Source: Rhodobacteraceae bacterium EhC02
Lineage (GTDB): Bacteria > Pseudomonadota > Alphaproteobacteria > Rhodobacterales > Rhodobacteraceae
Length of the DNA: 64,000 nt
Direction: 5' to 3'
Assembly: GCA_001650895.1 (NCBI GenBank)
Contig: LXYH01000006.1
Span: 240,485 to 304,484 of the forward strand
A program made the position numbers and the translations under genes. Shown here piece by piece: positions 59,940 through 64,000 of this stretch (positions are counted from its first letter, which is position 1; every line of letters begins with the position of its first letter). The notes under the pieces are model-generated. The model ran no database searches, was not told where the DNA came from, and saw nothing but the letters and a program-made list of their open reading frames with translations.

Positions 59940-61436
59940 ATGCTGTGGTCGCTCATCAAGATTATCCTTTTCGTTGTTCTGGTTGCCGCTGCAGCGATGG
60001 GGGCCGTCTACCTGATGGAACTGGATGGCGGTGTTCGCATCGCCGCCGCCGGGTACGAGATCAACCTGATACCGCTCTATGCCGTCATTCTTCTGATCGC
60101 GCTTGTGTTCCTGGTCTGGCTGACCCTGCGCCTTCTGGCCTTGCTGGTGGCTGTCCTGAAATTCATCAACGGGGATGAAACAGCACTAAGCCGCTATTTC
60201 AATCGCAATCGGGAACGCAAAGGCTATCAGGCCTTGTCCGAAGGCATGCTGGCGCTGGCGGCTGGTGAGGGGCGTCTTGCCATGGCCAAGGCCAGCAAGG
60301 CGGAACGCTATCTTCACAAGCCCGAACTGACCAACCTGTTGACAGCCCAGGCGGCCGAGATGTGCGGCGACCGGCGCAAGGCGGAAGAGGTCTACAAACG
60401 TCTTCTGAAAAACGATTCCACCCGCTTTGTCGCGGTGCGCGGTATCATGAAGCAGAAACTGGCGGATGGTGATACGGCAACGGCCCTGAAACTGGCCGAA
60501 AAGGCACTGGACCTGCACCCCAAGCATGAAGAGACGCAGGATGTTCTGTTGCGCCTTCAGGCCAGCGCGCATGACTGGGCCGGTGCACGCCGCACGCTTG
60601 GTGCGAAACTCAAGTATGGCAGCCTTCCGAAAGACGTGCACAAGCGCCGCGATGCCGTTCTGGCCCTGTCCGAGGCAAAGGAAGTTCTGGCAGAGGGCAA
60701 TGACATCACGGCGCGCGAGGCCTCGATCGAAGCCAACAAGCTTTCGCCCGATCTGATCCCTGCAGCGGCCTTTGCGGCCCGTGGTTACATCGAGCAGGGC
60801 AACGCCAAATACGCAACCCGCGTGATCAAGAAGGCCTGGGCCGCCCAGCCGCATCCTGATCTTGCCGCTGCCTTTGCGGCGATCGTGCCCGATGAAACAC
60901 CGGCAGCGCGGTTGAAGCGGTTCAAGCCACTTGTCGCCCAGCATCCGGATCACGTGGAGTCGCGCCTCTTGCTGGCCGAATTGAACATCGCGAACGAGGA
61001 TTTCCCCGAGGCACGGCGTGCGCTGGGCGATCTTGTTGATACGGCACCGGATGCCCGGGTGATGACAGTCATGGCTGCCATTGCCCGTGGCGAAGGCGCG
61101 TCTGATGTCGTGGTCAAAGGGTGGCTGGCCAGGGCCTTGACTGCCCCACGCGGTCCGCAATGGGTCTGCGAGAACTGCCACAACATACATGCGGAATGGG
61201 TGCCCATCTGCGAGAATTGCAAATCCTTCGACACGCTCGCCTGGATTTCGCCGCCCGCCGGTGCGGCTTCGGCGCAGGCCGGGTCGGAAATGCTTCCCAT
61301 GATTGTGGGTTCGATCCAGGATCAGACCTCGTCACAAGATGACGAAGTCCCGGATGCGGAACTTCTTCCTGATGAAGAAACCTTGCATCGTCCGATAGAT
61401 GCGGCTGCGCCGGATGGGGATACCGCCCGAAAATAG
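59940..61436 (+). CDS. HemY-like TPR membrane protein with C-terminal zinc ribbon
   Basis: This 498-residue protein has two N-terminal transmembrane helices (about 4-21 and 40-60) and then TPR-type helices, as in HemY-N proteins encoded next to hemD. A zinc ribbon follows: C410, C413, C424 and C427 in CENC ... CENC. The C-terminal 60 residues are acidic. It is not the HemY protoporphyrinogen oxidase. It may act in assembly of haem-enzyme or envelope complexes; the role is unknown. It starts 11 bp after the mitofilin-like gene. Confidence 0.85.
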   Translation: MLWSLIKIILFVVLVAAAAMGAVYLMELDGGVRIAAAGYEINLIPLYAVILLIALVFLVWLTLRLLALLVAVLKFINGDETALSRYFNRNRERKGYQALSEGMLALAAGEGRLAMAKASKAERYLHKPELTNLLTAQAAEMCGDRRKAEEVYKRLLKNDSTRFVAVRGIMKQKLADGDTATALKLAEKALDLHPKHEETQDVLLRLQASAHDWAGARRTLGAKLKYGSLPKDVHKRRDAVLALSEAKEVLAEGNDITAREASIEANKLSPDLIPAAAFAARGYIEQGNAKYATRVIKKAWAAQPHPDLAAAFAAIVPDETPAARLKRFKPLVAQHPDHVESRLLLAELNIANEDFPEARRALGDLVDTAPDARVMTVMAAIARGEGASDVVVKGWLARALTAPRGPQWVCENCHNIHAEWVPICENCKSFDTLAWISPPAGAASAQAGSEMLPMIVGSIQDQTSSQDDEVPDAELLPDEETLHRPIDAAAPDGDTARK

Positions 61437-61451
61437 GTCTTTTCCATCCAT

Positions 61452-61476
61452 GGGCGGGGTGCTATAGCCCCGCCTC
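61452..61476 (+). terminator. Stem-loop between the HemY-like gene and tRNA-Thr
   Basis: GGCGGGG and CCCCGCC form a seven-base-pair stem with an eight-base loop. There is no T-run, so termination there is uncertain; the tRNA start follows after five bases. Confidence 0.4.
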
Positions 61477-61480
61477 ACAG

Positions 61481-61556
61481 GCCGCTGTAGCTCAGCTGGT
61501 AGAGCACGTCATTCGTAATGATGGGGTCGGGGGTTCGAGTCCCTTCAGCGGCACCA
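61481..61556 (+). tRNA. tRNA-Thr (anticodon CGU)
   Basis: The 76-nt cloverleaf has a perfect seven-base-pair acceptor stem (GCCGCTG with CAGCGGC), the D-arm GCTCAGCTGGTAGAGC, a TTCGAGT T-loop, and an encoded CCA end. The anticodon loop TTCGTAA puts CGT at 61514-61516, which reads ACG (Thr). It lies at the border between the core genes and the accessory right edge. Confidence 0.95.
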
Positions 61557-61589
61557 ATTTCCAAAACAACACATGATCAAGATGCACCA

Positions 61590-61620
61590 GACCCCTTCTG
61601 TCCAGGGGGGGGGCTTTTTG
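61590..61620 (+). terminator. Possible terminator after tRNA-Thr
   Basis: ACCCC and a run of nine G residues (61605-61613) can form a short stem, followed by CTTTTTG. It begins 34 bases after the tRNA. Confidence 0.5.
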
Positions 61621-61698
61621 TCGCGTCAACGTTTGCAGGGCGGGCAAAGGCTGGCCACGCCCAAGGTGATGCCGGGCGTGGCAGCCGTTCCAGGCCGA

Positions 61699-63570
61699 TC
61701 AGACCGGAATCATGAAACCGTCGAAATAGGCCATGATCTCGGCATGGGCATCCACTGGCAAGACTTGCGCCACGTATTGATCCGGGCGCACGACAAGTAC
61801 GGCGCCCTGCTGGCGATCTATGCCGCGGTGGTCGAAAATGTCGACTCCGCTTTTCATATCCGGACAGAACGCCTTTTCGTAGTCGATCAATCCGTATCTG
61901 CCTTTGCGCGGCAGCAGCAAATCCGGCAAGGCTTCGACATCCATCTCGCGATGTGGTGCCTGAAACACTGCACGCAGATCGATCACGCTGTCGATATCTG
62001 CAGTCGCTGGTGTGAAGCGCGCGATCGGCCCCTCAAGCAGGCACTGGCAAAGGGCGGCAATCTTCCCTTGAGGTTGACCGTGATCCCCTTTGGCGGCAAA
62101 GGCGATCACACGCCACCGGCCATCGGCCTTGATCGCATGTCCCAGATGCATCGGCTTCGCGTCACAGAGCCGGATGACGGGCGCTGAATGGAATCGCATG
62201 CCGGTCTGATAACCGGTGGCAAGCATCTGATGTGTGCCGGTGCCCGTCAGAAGCGATGGTGCATATCTGGTCTCGACACCCGCTGTATAGCGGCCATGCT
62301 TCTTGAAATATTGCTGAAACTGGGCTGACTCGGCGGCGTCCTTGGGTTTGGCGCTGAACAGGCGCGCCATGTCCTTGTCGAAATCGATCAGTTCCTTGGC
62401 TTTCGCGCGCCGCTCTTCGGAATAGGTATCCAGCAGGGTTGCATCGGCTTGCCCGCGCAGCACGGCGGCCAGTTTCCAGCCAAGATTGAAGGTGTCGGCC
62501 ATGGACACGTTCATGCCCTGTCCCGCTTTCGGGCTATGGGTATGGCAGGCATCCCCTGCGATGAAGATGCGCGGGACACGTGATCCCCGCTCGGCCTCCG
62601 GCACATCGTCGAAACTGTCGCAGACACGCTGTCCAATCTCATAGGCGGACCACCAGGCGACTTCCTTCACATCCAGCGTATAGGGCGCAAGTATTTTGCG
62701 CGCCTTGCTGATCAGCATCTCGGAGGTCACATTGTGATCGGCCGCACGCTCGTCGCCATGCAATGCGTCAAGTTCGATGTAAAGTCTCACCATGTAGCCG
62801 CCTTCGCGTGGAATGACGAGAATGCTGCCATCATGGGCCGACTGGATCGCAGCCTTGAGCCTGATATCCGGGAAATCGGTCACGGCCAGAACATCCATGA
62901 CACCCCAAAGCTGGCGTGCAGCCTCGCCCTTCAGGTCATAACCCATCGACCGGCGAACCGTGCTGCGTGCACCATCGCAGCCCACCACGTATCGGGCGCG
63001 AATTATCTCGGTCTGTCCTGTGCTCTCGCCGTTCTTGAAGGTTGCAATGACGGGATAGTCCGGGTCGTCCGTCATCGTCAGATCCACCAGATCGTGGCCG
63101 TAAACGGGCTCCAGCCGGCGGGAAGAGTTGCGCATCAATTCAAGATAGAAATCGTGGATACGCGCCTGGTTCAGGATGACATGCGGCATCTCTGACAGAT
63201 CGTCTTCGACATCCTGAATGCGGTCAGCGCGGACAAGGGGAGAACCATCTGCACCGGGCCGCCAGAATGCGACCTCGCTGACCCAATAGCTTTCCTTGAG
63301 GACTTTCTCTGCAAAGCCGAAGGCTTCGAACATCTCGACAGAGCGGCAGGCAACGCCATCGGCTTGACCGACTTGCAGTGGGCCTGATTTGCGGTCCGTA
63401 ATCATGGTCACGATATCCGGGAAAGCCGCCAATTGCGCCGCCAGCGTCAAGCCCGCCGGTCCACATCCCACGATCAGGACGTCCACAGCCTTCGGTGAGG
63501 TGGCGTCAAACCTGATACCATCGGCGATACTGGGGTCACCACTGCGAAATCCGTTCAGATGATACTGCAT
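61699..63570 (-). CDS. FAD-dependent aromatic monooxygenase (3-hydroxybenzoate 4-monooxygenase-like)
   Basis: This 623-residue flavoprotein belongs to the phenol 2-monooxygenase/MobA family. The FAD motif GCGPAGL begins at G35; the DG motif is VVGCDGARSTVRRSMG; and the GD motif is FIAGDACHTHSPKAGQGMN. A C-terminal thioredoxin-like domain follows (about 450-623). Overall pattern suggests 3-hydroxybenzoate 4-monooxygenase, which makes protocatechuate, but other phenolic substrates are possible. It stands alone, with an inverted repeat around its promoter. No ring-cleavage genes are in the window. Confidence 0.85.
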   Translation of the reverse strand: MQYHLNGFRSGDPSIADGIRFDATSPKAVDVLIVGCGPAGLTLAAQLAAFPDIVTMITDRKSGPLQVGQADGVACRSVEMFEAFGFAEKVLKESYWVSEVAFWRPGADGSPLVRADRIQDVEDDLSEMPHVILNQARIHDFYLELMRNSSRRLEPVYGHDLVDLTMTDDPDYPVIATFKNGESTGQTEIIRARYVVGCDGARSTVRRSMGYDLKGEAARQLWGVMDVLAVTDFPDIRLKAAIQSAHDGSILVIPREGGYMVRLYIELDALHGDERAADHNVTSEMLISKARKILAPYTLDVKEVAWWSAYEIGQRVCDSFDDVPEAERGSRVPRIFIAGDACHTHSPKAGQGMNVSMADTFNLGWKLAAVLRGQADATLLDTYSEERRAKAKELIDFDKDMARLFSAKPKDAAESAQFQQYFKKHGRYTAGVETRYAPSLLTGTGTHQMLATGYQTGMRFHSAPVIRLCDAKPMHLGHAIKADGRWRVIAFAAKGDHGQPQGKIAALCQCLLEGPIARFTPATADIDSVIDLRAVFQAPHREMDVEALPDLLLPRKGRYGLIDYEKAFCPDMKSGVDIFDHRGIDRQQGAVLVVRPDQYVAQVLPVDAHAEIMAYFDGFMIPV

Positions 63571-63588
63571 TTGGGCTGATCCTATTGC

Positions 63589-63647
63589 TACGTATGCTTA
63601 TCAATAAGTCGCATGAGGTCTGCCTGTCAATATCGTAAGCATACGTA
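63589..63647 (-). promoter_or_regulatory. Promoter and inverted-repeat operator of the monooxygenase gene
   Basis: TACGTATGCTTA (63589-63600) and its exact complement TAAGCATACGTA (63636-63647) flank a promoter on the minus strand: TTGACA (63625-63630) and, 18 bases on, TATTGA (63601-63606). A palindrome CTTATCAATAAG (63597-63608) covers the -10. The layout suits a MarR-type repressor; the related mobA gene is controlled by MobR, a MarR protein. No regulator gene is in the window. Confidence 0.65.
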
Positions 63648-63658
63648 TCAAAATTTGG

Positions 63659-63838
63659 AGGAATGGCTGGTCTGGGCTTCTGGAGGCGGCTTTTCACCGA
63701 AAAGGGCCGCACATTGTCGTGGAGCCTCTGTGAAACCACCGGAGTGCGCGTAAGTGTTGCCTTCCGGCGTGCATGCGGATTGTCGGATATGTCCACATGT
63801 CTTTGAAAGGTGGGCTTTCCTGCAGTCTGGGGAAGGCT
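63659..63838. other. Unassigned gap between the monooxygenase operator and the fliP fragment
   Basis: I see no convincing gene, RNA or terminator here. Short open frames on both strands lack ribosome-binding sites and resemble nothing I know. Confidence 0.5.
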
Positions 63839-63958
63839 TCAAGAATAGCCCCTGACCAAAGCGCTTGCGAGCAAGTGCCACCCATCGGCAATGACAAAGA
63901 ACGCCAGCTTGAACGGCAATGACACGATTGCAGGCGGGACCATCATCATGCCCATCGA
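63839..63958 (-). pseudogene. fliP: 3' fragment of fliP, cut off by a probable insertion sequence
   Basis: The minus strand encodes the last 39 residues of FliP: a serine, then MGMMMVPPAIVSLPFK, and further on ADGWHLLASALVRGYS, ending in TGA. FliP is an integral membrane component of the flagellar type III export gate; this is its conserved C-terminal helix region. Upstream of the serine codon the frame is replaced at 63960 by repeats resembling an IS21-type end. The rest of fliP probably lies past the insertion, outside the window. If so, this gene is inactive. Confidence 0.8.
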
Positions 63959-63959
63959 C

Positions 63960-64000
63960 TGTTGATTTCCACCGAGAACTGACCCGGGTTTTCCATCGAG
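63960..64000. mobile_element. Probable end of an IS21-family insertion sequence (partial)
   Basis: TGTTGA at 63960 starts two repeats: TTTCCACCGAG (63966-63976) and TTTCCATCGAG (63990-64000), spaced 24 bp apart. Tandem terminal repeats of this type, containing CCGAGAACTGACCC, are typical of IS21-family ends. The boundary falls exactly at the break of fliP. Transposase genes would lie past the right edge. Confidence 0.55.

Noticed and set aside
63648..63897. Short minus-strand frames between the monooxygenase and fliP
   Set aside because: They overlap the fliP fragment in other frames and lack ribosome-binding sites and similarity.

Overview
The window is a 64 kb stretch of a high-GC alphaproteobacterial chromosome, most likely from the Rhodobacteraceae (Roseobacter group). 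The evidence is a RegB/SenC/RegA redox regulatory locus, alphaproteobacterial-type AddA/AddB, a HemJ-type protoporphyrinogen oxidase, AmgK/MurU cell-wall recycling, and the gene order maf-aroE-coaE-dnaQ / hemJ-rho-mnmE-mnmG-rsmG-parA-parB, which is typical around the replication origin in this family. I cannot name a genus from sequence alone.

Layout. 1-4.1 kb: the end of an ABC exporter, then cca, a CoA-type Nudix hydrolase and hslO (minus strand), and a second Nudix hydrolase. 4.1-10.4 kb: a signalling block with a receiver-PP2C phosphatase, a stand-alone Hpt protein, regA, senC, regB and a membrane PAS protein. 10.4-19.3 kb: a tightly overlapping run tsaE-amgK-murU-addB-addA, then trxA and a terminator. 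19.3-25.9 kb: a glycan-export-like gene, hslV and hslU split by a BrnT/BrnA toxin-antitoxin pair, a tim44-like/mltA/smr operon, and fxsA. 25.9-41.2 kb: secB, then dnaQ-coaE-aroE-maf running left and hemJ-rho-mnmE-mnmG-rsmG-parA-parB running right from a 420-bp AT-rich gap carrying DnaA-box-like sequences (candidate oriC). Two perfect parS palindromes lie inside mnmG and rsmG. hemW-rdgB-rph and hrcA-grpE follow. 41-52 kb: mutS, maeB, a PfkB kinase, a class IV aminotransferase with a sulfotransferase-like partner, a small secreted protein, argG, ilvA and an HD phosphohydrolase. 52.8-61.6 kb: ahcY, a DUF2853 protein, the tsaD-gpsA-yciI-EVE operon, hemD with mitofilin-like and HemY-like membrane proteins, and tRNA-Thr(CGU).

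The right edge (61.6-64 kb) looks accessory. It holds a 3-hydroxybenzoate 4-monooxygenase-like flavoprotein behind an inverted-repeat operator, then the last 39 codons of fliP. The fliP reading frame stops being recognisable exactly where repeats resembling an IS21-family end begin.

The strongest points for follow-up are the oriC/parS arrangement, the toxin-antitoxin pair inserted between the two subunit genes of the HslUV protease with palindromes upstream of hslU, the interrupted fliP, and the phosphorelay-like cluster beside regBA. No wholly new multi-gene system is evident. Most of the window is core genome.
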